From Truepera sp. (GTDB taxonomy: Bacteria > Deinococcota > Deinococci > Deinococcales > Trueperaceae): a stretch of 64,000 nucleotides of DNA. The notes under the pieces are model-generated. The model did not search any database and was not told the origin of the DNA. It saw nothing but the letters and a program-made list of their open reading frames with translations. Positions 7,876 to 15,339 of the stretch are shown here, piece by piece. The translations under genes were made by a program, and so were the position numbers. The stretch spans positions 746,599-810,598 of the forward strand of contig JAVSMU010000001.1 in the NCBI GenBank assembly GCA_032027045.1. Reading direction: 5' to 3'. How positions within the stretch are numbered: position 1 is the first letter of the stretch; the number at the start of each line of letters is the position of its first letter.

Positions 7876-10800
7876 CTATGCCACGGCCATGCGGATGCGC
7901 GTGCGCCAGGAGGCGACCAGGGCGTCGGGCAGGCGGGCGGGGGTCGAGGGCCCCGTGCCGTCGACTCCGAGGAGCGACCTGAGGCGCCGGTGCGACTTCC
8001 AGGCGTCGCCCACCTGCCGCTCGTCGGCGGACTCCCCGAACGCGCGTAGCAGCCCCTCGTGGTACGGGAACAGTGCTTCGTCCTCCAAGGCATCCGCCAA
8101 CGTCTCGGCCGCTTCCCTGGCGCCGTCGAGCAGGAAGTGGACCTCGATGGCCAGGGCCTTGAGTTGGGCGCGTAGGCCCGTGTCGCCGCGCTCCTCCGGG
8201 CCGAACTCGCCCAAGAGCCTTTCCGCCCCCTCGAGGTCTGCGAGGGCCTCCGCCGGCCGCGCCAGACGCATGTTCGCGGCGGCGCGCGCGCCGCGCGCCA
8301 GAGCTCGCTGATAGTCGAAACCCGCCTCGTCCAGTGCGGCTTGGGCGTACTCGTGGGCCGACGCTCCGTCGACGGCGAACTGGCTCGCGAGCAGGAGCGC
8401 TTGGAGGCGCAGGGAGGCGCTTTGCGGCCCCAGGGTGTCTACGGCCGCAAGGACCTCGTCGATGCGTTGCCGGGCGTGGCGTAGGTCGGGGGAGTTCAGG
8501 TTGTCGCGCAACGCCGGAAAGGGCCGGCGGTAGGGCAGGGCGAGGCCGCGGCAGGCGTAGGCCACCGCAAGGCGAAGAGTGCCGCGCAGTACGCGGTAAT
8601 CGGAGCCGGCGTTCTCGGACCGTGCGTGTTTCCGGAAGCTCGCCAGTGACTGCGTGATCGCGTACGTTGCCTCCTCGTAGTCGCCCATGGCAAGCGCCGT
8701 GAGGGAGGACTCGTCGTCGATCTTCGCGCGCCAGAACTCCGCCTCGTCGCCAACGACCCCGTCGGCCCCCAGCTGCTCTCGCGCCGCCGTGAAGTCGTCC
8801 ACGGAACCGGCCAGGTCGCCGCGCAGCCGCAACAGGCTGCCGCGGCGCGCGAGGTAACGCGTTCGCTCCTGGGGCAGGGCTTCGGAGCGTTGCGACAACT
8901 GAACGGCGCTGTCGAGCGCCCCTAGCGCCGCGTCGAGCAGCCCCAAGCGCATGGCGATGTCGCCGCGCTGGAAGTCGATGCGCGCACGGACCAGGTCGTC
9001 GTCTGCGTCGGCTTCGTCGAAGAGTCGGAGCGCCTCCTCGAGGTCACCCCTGTCCTTGGCGATCAGTCCTTCCCATACCTTGGCCTTGGTGAACACGAGC
9101 CGCGACTCGTTGGCATGGCCACTGAAGCGGCCGAGTTCCTTACGTACCGGGCCCGTGACGAGCCGAGCGGCCTCCGTCAGGTCTCCGCGCCAGCGCGCGA
9201 TGCTCGCCCGTGCCAGCAGGTATTCGGCGCGCAGGAGGGGAGAGTCGGGGCTCGGTGCGGTGTCGAGGAGCACCTCGGCGCGGTCGAAGCGGCCGGCGAG
9301 GGCCTCGCCCTCCGCCCGCTTTATGAGGGTCCACGCTCGCAAGGCCTGGTCGCTCGAAGCGGCGGCGGCCTCGAACGCCCGGACTGCCTCCGGATGTTCG
9401 TATGCGCCCAACTTGACGTAATGCGCCGCGACTTCCTTGGCCACGGCGTCGAAGGCCGGGCCCTTGCCGAGCTCGGCGACGGCGGCGTGCCACACCTGGC
9501 GCACCTGCGCGTGTGAGACCGAGTGCGTGGCCAGCCAGCACGTCAGCGCCAGCCATTCACGCGACTCGAAGAGGTGGTGGAAGTAGCGAGCGGCCGCTTC
9601 GCCGGTGGGGTCGGCGTTGGCCTCGGCCTCGTAGGCGCAAGCGGCCGCGTGTTGCGTGCGCCGGTAGACCTCCGGCTCGGCCGCCATCAGCCGCGCCTGC
9701 AGGGCCCGGGCGAGTTGCCGGGAGAACGGGCGGTACTGCCCGGGCTGCCCCGGGACGGCGTCCAAGAAGGAGAGCTCGAAGGTCCCGAGCTCGCGGCCGA
9801 CGTCCCTAACTCGCTGCATGACGTCCGCCCCGAACACCATGAACTCGGGCGGCGACAGCACCGCCAGGGCGGCCAGGAACTGGCGCAGCTCGGCGTCGCC
9901 GGCGACCACGAGGCGCGAGAGCTGCTCGATGTACTGCTCGTCGGGCTGCTCGCCCGCCTCCTGAGGGGCCCTGGCCTGGGCGAGGAGGGTGAGGGTGCGC
10001 AGTTCCTCGAAGGACCTGCCGGCACGCCTAACGATCTCCTCCTGTTGGGCGGCGCCCAGGTGCGGCACCCTGGCCTTGACGAAGCGCCGCGCCTCGGAGG
10101 CCGTCGGCGGGGTCAACCTGAAGGGAGCGGTGAAGCTGCCAAGCCGCTGCATGGCCCGTGCCGGCAGATCGGTCATGGTCACGAAGAGTGCCGCATGCGG
10201 CTGCCGGGCGAAGGGTTCGAACAGCGTCACCCACAGCCATTCACTCGCGCTTACGCGGGGCACCTCGGGGGTGTTGAGGCGCAGCGGCACCAGGCCCAGG
10301 GCGTCTTGGTTGGTGAACGACTGTGAAACGTGCAGCATGAGCAACACCCTCGACTCGCGGCTTCGCAGGGCGTCGAGGATCAGGCGCGCCACCTCGGCCT
10401 GGGCATCGGCCTGTACGGCGTATGCGCTCGCGGTGGCGATGCGGACGAGCCGCGATTCCATGACCTCGCTCGGCACCCCAAGCAGAGTCGCCAGTCGCGT
10501 TAGCGCCGTTGCGAGGTCCGTGCTACCGAACTCGAGCCTGACGATGTCGAGGTCCAGGCCATCGATCAACTCGACGCCCTGGCGCACGTAGTCGGTGAGG
10601 AGCGTCTTGCCGGAGCCGGGGCGGCCGGTGACCAGCACCTTGGGCATCTCTCCGTCGCGCAGCCCGCCGACCAGGGCGCGGTACGCCTTGCGCTTGTCGC
10701 GCCCCAGGAGCTGCAAGACCTCCTGTTCGGCGCTGGCCGTCGGCGAGAGGATGGCCTGCAGGTCGGGCATGTCGAGGGGTGGGTTGCCGGCTTCGCGCCA

Positions 10801-11034
10801 CAGCGTATCGAGGATGGAGAACAGCGCGCGCTTGTCGGGTATACGCCCCTTGTCGCGGTAGATGATGTTGCGCACGACGTTGGGGTTGGCGCCGCGGGCC
10901 TCCATGGTGCCACGCAACCAGTTGATGCTGCCGACGACACCCAGTTCGTCGCGCCGCTGGCCGATTGCCTGGCGCACGCTCTCGAACAGCGGGCGCCAGG
11001 GACTAGCCGCGTCTTGCGGCACCTTGCTGGACAT
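7876..11034 (-). CDS. Giant P-loop NTPase with TPR-like C-terminal region (STAND-like)
   Basis: 1052 residues. Residues about 20-90 form a small helical, possibly HTH-like domain (NWLRGTMEARGANPNVVRN). Walker A is GRPGSGKT at 137-144. The expected Walker B strand reads RVLLMLHVSQ and lacks the usual acidic residues, so ATP hydrolysis may be weak or the motif lies elsewhere. From about residue 440 to the end the protein is a long array of helical hairpins with TPR-like A-L-A patterns, as in MalT/SARP-type signal ATPases. No C-terminal DNA-binding domain is visible. A TAAACT box 5 nt before the ATG suggests a leaderless mRNA. It precedes acuABC in the same orientation. The specific role is unknown. 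Confidence 0.8.
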   Translation of the reverse strand: MSSKVPQDAASPWRPLFESVRQAIGQRRDELGVVGSINWLRGTMEARGANPNVVRNIIYRDKGRIPDKRALFSILDTLWREAGNPPLDMPDLQAILSPTASAEQEVLQLLGRDKRKAYRALVGGLRDGEMPKVLVTGRPGSGKTLLTDYVRQGVELIDGLDLDIVRLEFGSTDLATALTRLATLLGVPSEVMESRLVRIATASAYAVQADAQAEVARLILDALRSRESRVLLMLHVSQSFTNQDALGLVPLRLNTPEVPRVSASEWLWVTLFEPFARQPHAALFVTMTDLPARAMQRLGSFTAPFRLTPPTASEARRFVKARVPHLGAAQQEEIVRRAGRSFEELRTLTLLAQARAPQEAGEQPDEQYIEQLSRLVVAGDAELRQFLAALAVLSPPEFMVFGADVMQRVRDVGRELGTFELSFLDAVPGQPGQYRPFSRQLARALQARLMAAEPEVYRRTQHAAACAYEAEANADPTGEAAARYFHHLFESREWLALTCWLATHSVSHAQVRQVWHAAVAELGKGPAFDAVAKEVAAHYVKLGAYEHPEAVRAFEAAAASSDQALRAWTLIKRAEGEALAGRFDRAEVLLDTAPSPDSPLLRAEYLLARASIARWRGDLTEAARLVTGPVRKELGRFSGHANESRLVFTKAKVWEGLIAKDRGDLEEALRLFDEADADDDLVRARIDFQRGDIAMRLGLLDAALGALDSAVQLSQRSEALPQERTRYLARRGSLLRLRGDLAGSVDDFTAAREQLGADGVVGDEAEFWRAKIDDESSLTALAMGDYEEATYAITQSLASFRKHARSENAGSDYRVLRGTLRLAVAYACRGLALPYRRPFPALRDNLNSPDLRHARQRIDEVLAAVDTLGPQSASLRLQALLLASQFAVDGASAHEYAQAALDEAGFDYQRALARGARAAANMRLARPAEALADLEGAERLLGEFGPEERGDTGLRAQLKALAIEVHFLLDGAREAAETLADALEDEALFPYHEGLLRAFGESADERQVGDAWKSHRRLRSLLGVDGTGPSTPARLPDALVASWRTRIRMAVA

Positions 11035-11039
11035 GCCCT

Positions 11040-11045
11040 AGTTTA
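11040..11045 (-). promoter_or_regulatory. -10 box (leaderless start of the P-loop/TPR gene)
   Basis: TAAACT on the minus strand, 5 nt from the ATG at 11034, with no SD. Confidence 0.5.
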
Positions 11046-11117
11046 CCTGCGATCGGCCACCGAGTACACAGGTGCCGCTCGGCCCCGTGGCTACCCGGCG
11101 CGCCTCGGGGCCGGTGC

Positions 11118-11123
11118 TATGCT
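11118..11123 (+). promoter_or_regulatory. Extended -10 box (leaderless start of mqnC)
   Basis: TGCTATGCT with the hexamer at 11118-11123, then 6 nt to the ATG at 11130. The TGn extension makes a -35 unnecessary. Confidence 0.55.
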
Positions 11124-11129
11124 TCCGCC

Positions 11130-12311
11130 ATGAGCCTGACCGGCAAGGCGGCGTCCGGCACGCGCCTCACACCAGACGAAGCCCTGCAGCTCTTCGACGT
11201 GCCGCTGTTCGACGTGGCCGCGGCCGCCGACTCGGTGCGCAACCTGCGCACGGATCCGACCACCGTCACGTACCTGATCGATCGGAACATCAACTACTCG
11301 AACGTCTGCTCCGTCGGCTGCTCCTTCTGCGGCTTCTACCGCACGCGGCGCCAGGACGATTCCTACACCCTCAGCTACGAGCAGATCTCGCAGAAGATCG
11401 TCGAACTGGAGAACGTCGGCGGGAGCCGCATCCTCATGCAGGGCGGCGTGAACCGTTACCTCCCCTTCGAGTGGTACCTCGACCTCATGCGCCACCTCAA
11501 GGCGCACCACCCGGACATCAGGGTGGAGGCCTTCAGCCCCGAGGAGGTCAAGGGCATGGCTGGGCTCACGGGGATGACCACGCGCGAGGTGCTGATTGAA
11601 CTGCAAGCAGCCGGTCTCGACGGCCTGCCTGGCGGCGGCGGCGAGATCCTCGTCGACGAGGTGCGGCTCGCTCGTCACGTCTCTCCCGGCAGGATCTCGG
11701 CGGATGACTGGATCAGGGTCATGGGCGAGGCGCAGGAGTTGGGCCTCTACACGACGGCCACCATGGTCATCGGCTTCGGGGAGACGCCCGCCCAGCGCGT
11801 CGAGAGCCTGCTGCGCGTGCGCGACCAACAGGACCGGGCACTGGCCACCCACGGCAACGGTTTCTCGGCGTTCATCTCCTGGACGTTGCAGACGCAAGGG
11901 GTGCGCATAGCGGGCAAGGCACCCGGTGCCGGAGCCCACGAGTACCTCCAGAACGTGGCCGTGAGCCGCGTCCTGCTCGACAACGTCGTCAACTTCCAGG
12001 CGTCGTGGCCGACGATGGGCTACAAGGTGGCGCAGACCGCCTTGTACTTCGGTTGCAACGACTTCGGGTCGACCATGCTCGAGGAGAACGTCGTGTCGCA
12101 GGCGGGCGCCAAGCACAGCAACACGCCCGAGAGCGAGATAGTGCGCCAGATCGTGGACGCCGGCTACCTCCCGGCGCAGCGCGACTCGCTCTACGGCATC
12201 TTGCGCCGGGTCGACCCCCGCGAGTTCCAGCTACCCCGGTCGGCCGGCGTGCCCTCCGGGCAGCTGACGGGTCAGGCCGCTCAGGCGGCCACGGACGCCT
12301 CCGCGGGTTAG
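11130..12311 (+). CDS. mqnC: Cyclic dehypoxanthinyl futalosine synthase (radical SAM)
   Basis: 393 residues. The radical SAM cluster motif CSVGCSFC (C60, C64, C67) is of the CxxxCxxC type, followed by GFYRTRRQDD and the QGGVNRYLPFEWY strand. MqnC converts dehypoxanthine futalosine into its spiro-cyclic form in the futalosine route to menaquinone, in the cytoplasm. Among paralogues (MqnE, CofG/CofH) the length, the LPGGGGEILVDEVR segment and the linked aminodeoxyfutalosine-deaminase-like gene favour MqnC. The gene looks leaderless. Confidence 0.92.
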   Translation: MSLTGKAASGTRLTPDEALQLFDVPLFDVAAAADSVRNLRTDPTTVTYLIDRNINYSNVCSVGCSFCGFYRTRRQDDSYTLSYEQISQKIVELENVGGSRILMQGGVNRYLPFEWYLDLMRHLKAHHPDIRVEAFSPEEVKGMAGLTGMTTREVLIELQAAGLDGLPGGGGEILVDEVRLARHVSPGRISADDWIRVMGEAQELGLYTTATMVIGFGETPAQRVESLLRVRDQQDRALATHGNGFSAFISWTLQTQGVRIAGKAPGAGAHEYLQNVAVSRVLLDNVVNFQASWPTMGYKVAQTALYFGCNDFGSTMLEENVVSQAGAKHSNTPESEIVRQIVDAGYLPAQRDSLYGILRRVDPREFQLPRSAGVPSGQLTGQAAQAATDASAG

Positions 12312-12385
12312 GCGACCAGCCAGTGTCGACGCGCCCCCTCGACAGGGTCGTCGCCGGGGAAGGCAACGCCGAACTGGGCCGCGTG

Positions 12386-13558
12386 ATGGCCACGGCGAGC
12401 GTCGTGTACGACGGCCTGGGCCTGCCCCGAGCCGACGCCGCGATCGTCGTTCAGCGCGCGCCGGGTGTCTCGAGCGTGGTTCGCGTCGCTGGCGCGGCCG
12501 ACGCCCGCACCGCCTACCCGGACGCCCAGGAGATCGACTGCGGGTTCGCGGTATCGCCGCCGGTGGTCAACGCCCACACGCACCTGGACCTCTCCGACAT
12601 GCCGTTCACGCCCGGCGGGTACGTCGGCTTCATCGGCGCCGTGATCGCGCACGGCCGCTCCGGGGGTCGGGGGCCCGAAGCGGCCGAGCGGGGCCTGGCC
12701 GAGCTGGTGGCGAACGGCACGAGCGTGGTAGGCGACATCGTGGCGAGCGAAGGCACCATGCGGCTCCTGCTGCGGCAGGACTCGCTGGCGGGCGTGGCCT
12801 ACTGGGAGGTGTTCGCCCCCAGGCTAGAAGACGCCGAGCCCGCGTTCGAGGCCGCGATCAGGGACGTCGAACGCTTCCGCGCGCTGGAACGGCCGGGCGG
12901 GATGCGGGTCGGGATCTCGCCGCATGCGCCGCACACCGTGAGCGCCCCCCTGCTGGTGAGGCTCGCGGCTTACGCCCGCGCCGAGGGCCTGCCGATCGCC
13001 ATCCACTTGGCCGAGAGCCCGGCCGAGCGCGAGTTGCACGTGAAGGGCACCGGGGAGCTGGCCCGCTCGCTGGCCGCCGCCGGCTTCCCCTTCGCGGCCA
13101 AGGGCGTGTCACCCGTCCGTTACCTGTACGACCTCGGCGTGCTGGACGGGGCCCCCACGCTCATACACATGGTGCAGGTCGATGAGGAGGACGTCCGACT
13201 AGTGGCGCGGGCGGGGTCGGTGGTGGTTCATTGCCCCCGGTCGAACGCCGCCCTTGCCTGTGGCGAGTTCCCGTGGTTGCTCTACGCCCGCCACGGCGTG
13301 GAGCTGGCGTTCGGCACGGACTCCCGTGGGTCGAGCCCCGACCTCGACGTGACCAACGAAGTGGCGGCCGCACTGGCTGCGCAGGGCGCGCGGCTCAACG
13401 CGCGCGCGGGCGTAAGGGCCGCCGTCAAGGGTGGCTACAAGGCGCTGTCCATGGTCCCCCCGCGGGTCGTGAGGGGCGCACCGGCGCGGTCGTTGGTGGC
13501 TTGGGCCCCAACGGGCGCGGACGAACTGCCTGAGGGTGTCGAGGCGACGGGTGTCTAA
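12386..13558 (+). CDS. mqnX: Amidohydrolase, probable aminodeoxyfutalosine deaminase
   Basis: 390 residues from the ATG at 12386; a GTG at 12323, only 11 bp after mqnC, is an in-frame alternative and neither has a clear SD. Metal-binding residues of the TrzN/ADA-like amidohydrolases are present: HTH at residues 64-66, SPHAPHTV, IHLAES and the FGTDSRGSSPDL aspartate. Deaminases of this group turn aminodeoxyfutalosine into futalosine, the step upstream of MqnB/MqnC. The role is inferred mainly from linkage to mqnC; a guanine- or chlorohydrolase-like enzyme is the alternative. Its TAA lies in a 20-bp tandem duplication. Confidence 0.75.
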   Translation: MATASVVYDGLGLPRADAAIVVQRAPGVSSVVRVAGAADARTAYPDAQEIDCGFAVSPPVVNAHTHLDLSDMPFTPGGYVGFIGAVIAHGRSGGRGPEAAERGLAELVANGTSVVGDIVASEGTMRLLLRQDSLAGVAYWEVFAPRLEDAEPAFEAAIRDVERFRALERPGGMRVGISPHAPHTVSAPLLVRLAAYARAEGLPIAIHLAESPAERELHVKGTGELARSLAAAGFPFAAKGVSPVRYLYDLGVLDGAPTLIHMVQVDEEDVRLVARAGSVVVHCPRSNAALACGEFPWLLYARHGVELAFGTDSRGSSPDLDVTNEVAAALAAQGARLNARAGVRAAVKGGYKALSMVPPRVVRGAPARSLVAWAPTGADELPEGVEATGV

Positions 13559-13586
13559 CCAACTACGCGGGTGTCTAACCAACTAC
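13548..13586 (+). repeat. 20-bp tandem duplication spanning a stop codon
   Basis: CGGGTGTCTAACCAACTAC occurs at 13548-13566 and 13568-13586. The first copy carries the TAA (13556-13558) of the deaminase gene; the second lies just before the trxA promoter. Confidence 0.9.
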
Positions 13587-13587
13587 A

Positions 13588-13615
13588 TTGCCGGGTTCGG
13601 CGTGCCCCGTATCCT
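13588..13615 (+). promoter_or_regulatory. Probable trxA promoter
   Basis: TTGCCG at 13588-13593 and TATCCT at 13610-13615 with a 16-bp spacer. Downstream in the leader a GGCGC-TTCG-GCGCC hairpin (13634-13647, a stable UUCG tetraloop) precedes the GAGGAG SD. Confidence 0.5.
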
Positions 13616-13666
13616 GAGGGCAGCAGGACGAGCGGCGCTTCGGCGCCACGATGAGGAGACCCACTT

Positions 13667-13996
13667 ATGAGCAAGACCACAGAGTTGACCGACGCCAACT
13701 TCGCTTCCGAGATCGGTTCGGGCCTCGTGCTCGTCGACTTCTGGGCGCCTTGGTGCGGCCCGTGCCGCATGGTGAGCCCCGTGCTCGAGGAACTCGCGTC
13801 CGACTACGCCGGCAAGGTCAAGGTCGGCAAGCTTAACGTCGACGACAACATGCGCGTGGCGCAGGAGTTCCGCGTGATGAGCATCCCGACCGTCATGTTG
13901 TTCAAGGACGGCCAGGCCGTCGAGGTCATGATCGGGGCGCAGCCCAAGTCCGCTTACCAGGCAAGGCTGAACAAGCACGTTCCCGTCGACGCCTGA
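13667..13996 (+). CDS. trxA: Thioredoxin
   Basis: 109 residues of a single thioredoxin fold with the redox motif WCGPC (C30, C33), the FWAPWCG strand, the structural aspartate in LVLVDFW and the cis-proline in MSIPTVM. It reduces protein disulphides in the cytoplasm using thioredoxin reductase, which is not in the window. A GAGGAG SD lies 8-14 nt before the ATG, in contrast to the many leaderless genes nearby. Confidence 0.97.
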   Translation: MSKTTELTDANFASEIGSGLVLVDFWAPWCGPCRMVSPVLEELASDYAGKVKVGKLNVDDNMRVAQEFRVMSIPTVMLFKDGQAVEVMIGAQPKSAYQARLNKHVPVDA

Positions 13997-14052
13997 GCGG
14001 TAAAGCACTCCTCAGGCGAGGCGGCCCGGGTTCCCGATCGGTCCGGGCTGGA

Positions 14053-14451
14053 TCAGCCGGGGTTGAAGGACGTCACGCCGCGGGGAGAAACGCGCCACGC
14101 CCTCTCGGGCAGCCGCGAGGACGTGAGCACCAGCAAGTAGCTGGAGCCGTCCGAAGCGAACTCCTGTAGCGTCCAGCGCGCGCCCTCGGGCAGCTTCACG
14201 TCGATGAGCGCGTTCGTCGTGTACACGCCCGTCTCCAGGTAGCCCAACTCCATGCGGTGGTAGAGCACCTGGGCGGTGCGTTCCAACTCGGCGGCCACCG
14301 GGTCGGCCGAGGCCGCAGGGCCGAAAGCGCCCGGCGCGCAGGCCGCCAGTAGCAGGACCAGGAGTGCCGGGGCGAGGATGGTCGGGCGCAGTGAGGCCTT
14401 GCGGCCCCGCGCCACGTTGCCGGGACGCGCGAGGTGAGTAGGGTTGACCAT
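14053..14451 (-). CDS. Small lipoprotein with pilin-like C-terminal pattern
   Basis: 132 residues. The start at 14451 (MVNPTHL) gives a basic region, a hydrophobic stretch and the lipobox LLAAC (lipidated C38). The mature part has a helix VAAELERTAQVLYHRMELG and then short strands (DVKLPEGARWTLQEF, AWRVSPRGVTSF) that resemble the C-terminal part of type IV pilin-like proteins, but no prepilin leader is present. The frame is open further upstream without a plausible signal. Function unknown. Confidence 0.65.
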   Translation of the reverse strand: MVNPTHLARPGNVARGRKASLRPTILAPALLVLLLAACAPGAFGPAASADPVAAELERTAQVLYHRMELGYLETGVYTTNALIDVKLPEGARWTLQEFASDGSSYLLVLTSSRLPERAWRVSPRGVTSFNPG

Positions 14452-14522
14452 GCCCAATGCTAACCGCCGACCGCGTGAGCAGCGTGACCAGCTCCGCCGC
14501 CGGCGAGCCGGCAACGGCGCCC

Positions 14523-15233
14523 TCACCCGACGTCCTCCAGGATCGGCGCCAGGCCCATGCGGATCACGTAGCGTTGGGCTCCCGTGCGGCGCTGGTAACG
14601 CTGGACGAGCGCGAACATCTCGCGCTGCAGTTCCTTGGCGTCTGCGAAGTCGAGCATGAGCTGGTCGCGCCACAAGGAGAGCGTGGCCGGAGCGTCGGCG
14701 TCGAGCGTGGAGGCGTTGGCGTCGGGCGTAACGGCCGTCTGCACCTGCAAGCGCCCCCGCGCGTCACGGTAGAAGCGCGTGCCCCACTCGCCCAGGGCCT
14801 CGCGCCTGCCCCTAACGACGTTGCGCCTCAGCAGGCGTTCCCAGTACGCGTCGCGCTCGGCCAATGCCACTTCCAACGACTCCGAGTGAGTGACCTCGAA
14901 GGGTACGAAGAACACGTCGGCGGTGGAGCGGTAGAGCTTGATGCCGCGACCGGCACGGGGCCGGGTGCCCACCACCTCGAGGAGTCCCAGGGCAACGAAC
15001 CGCTGGGCCCGCTTGAGGGTCGTGTTGGGCTTCTCGCCCGTCTCGCGAGCGGCTTCCGACACGCTTCGGGTGCGCCCGAGGAACGGCATCAGGTGCCGTA
15101 GGCTCGCGCTGTTCGTCAGCGCATCGGCGGCGCGCTGGTCCGTGATTATGAGGGTTCGCGCCTGCGCCGGTGACGTTCTGGTTTCTTCCGCCACCGGCTC
15201 CGCCGGGTTCCTATGTGATTGTGAGCCTGTCAT
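14523..15233 (-). CDS. Winged-helix (ArsR-like) transcriptional regulator
   Basis: 236 residues from the ATG at 15233, with AGGTGAT just before it. The winged HTH lies at about 45-95 ([21 protein letters not shown] then [13 protein letters not shown]), followed by a helical effector or dimerisation region. The upstream frame to 15350 overlaps the acnA promoter region and is not supported. It is divergently transcribed from acnA (107 bp between starts), so it may regulate aconitase or itself; no ligand motif (for example a cysteine pair) is visible. Confidence 0.75.
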   Translation of the reverse strand: MTGSQSHRNPAEPVAEETRTSPAQARTLIITDQRAADALTNSASLRHLMPFLGRTRSVSEAARETGEKPNTTLKRAQRFVALGLLEVVGTRPRAGRGIKLYRSTADVFFVPFEVTHSESLEVALAERDAYWERLLRRNVVRGRREALGEWGTRFYRDARGRLQVQTAVTPDANASTLDADAPATLSLWRDQLMLDFADAKELQREMFALVQRYQRRTGAQRYVIRMGLAPILEDVG

Positions 15234-15240
15234 ATCACCT

Positions 15241-15246
15241 AGATTA
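15241..15246 (-). promoter_or_regulatory. -10 box of the HTH regulator
   Basis: TAATCT on the minus strand, 7 nt from the ATG at 15233; the intervening bases include AGGTGAT, so both leaderless and SD-driven starts are possible. Confidence 0.4.
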
Positions 15247-15339
15247 GTCGCAAACTGGAAGGGGTATAGGCGCTGGACGCCGGCGTTGGACGGCGTCTCG
15301 AACGTTCCGTTCCGGATCTTAGACAAGGAGCAAGTGACC

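Noticed and set aside
13990..14049. Possible terminators after trxA (GCCTGAG/CTCAGGC and GCCCGG/CCGGGC)
   Set aside because: Short stems, large loops and no T-run; not better than expected in GC-rich DNA.
14938..15339. N-terminal extension of the aconitase frame
   Set aside because: It runs through the divergent regulator and its promoter, has no homology to AcnA, and a strong SD precedes the ATG at 15340.
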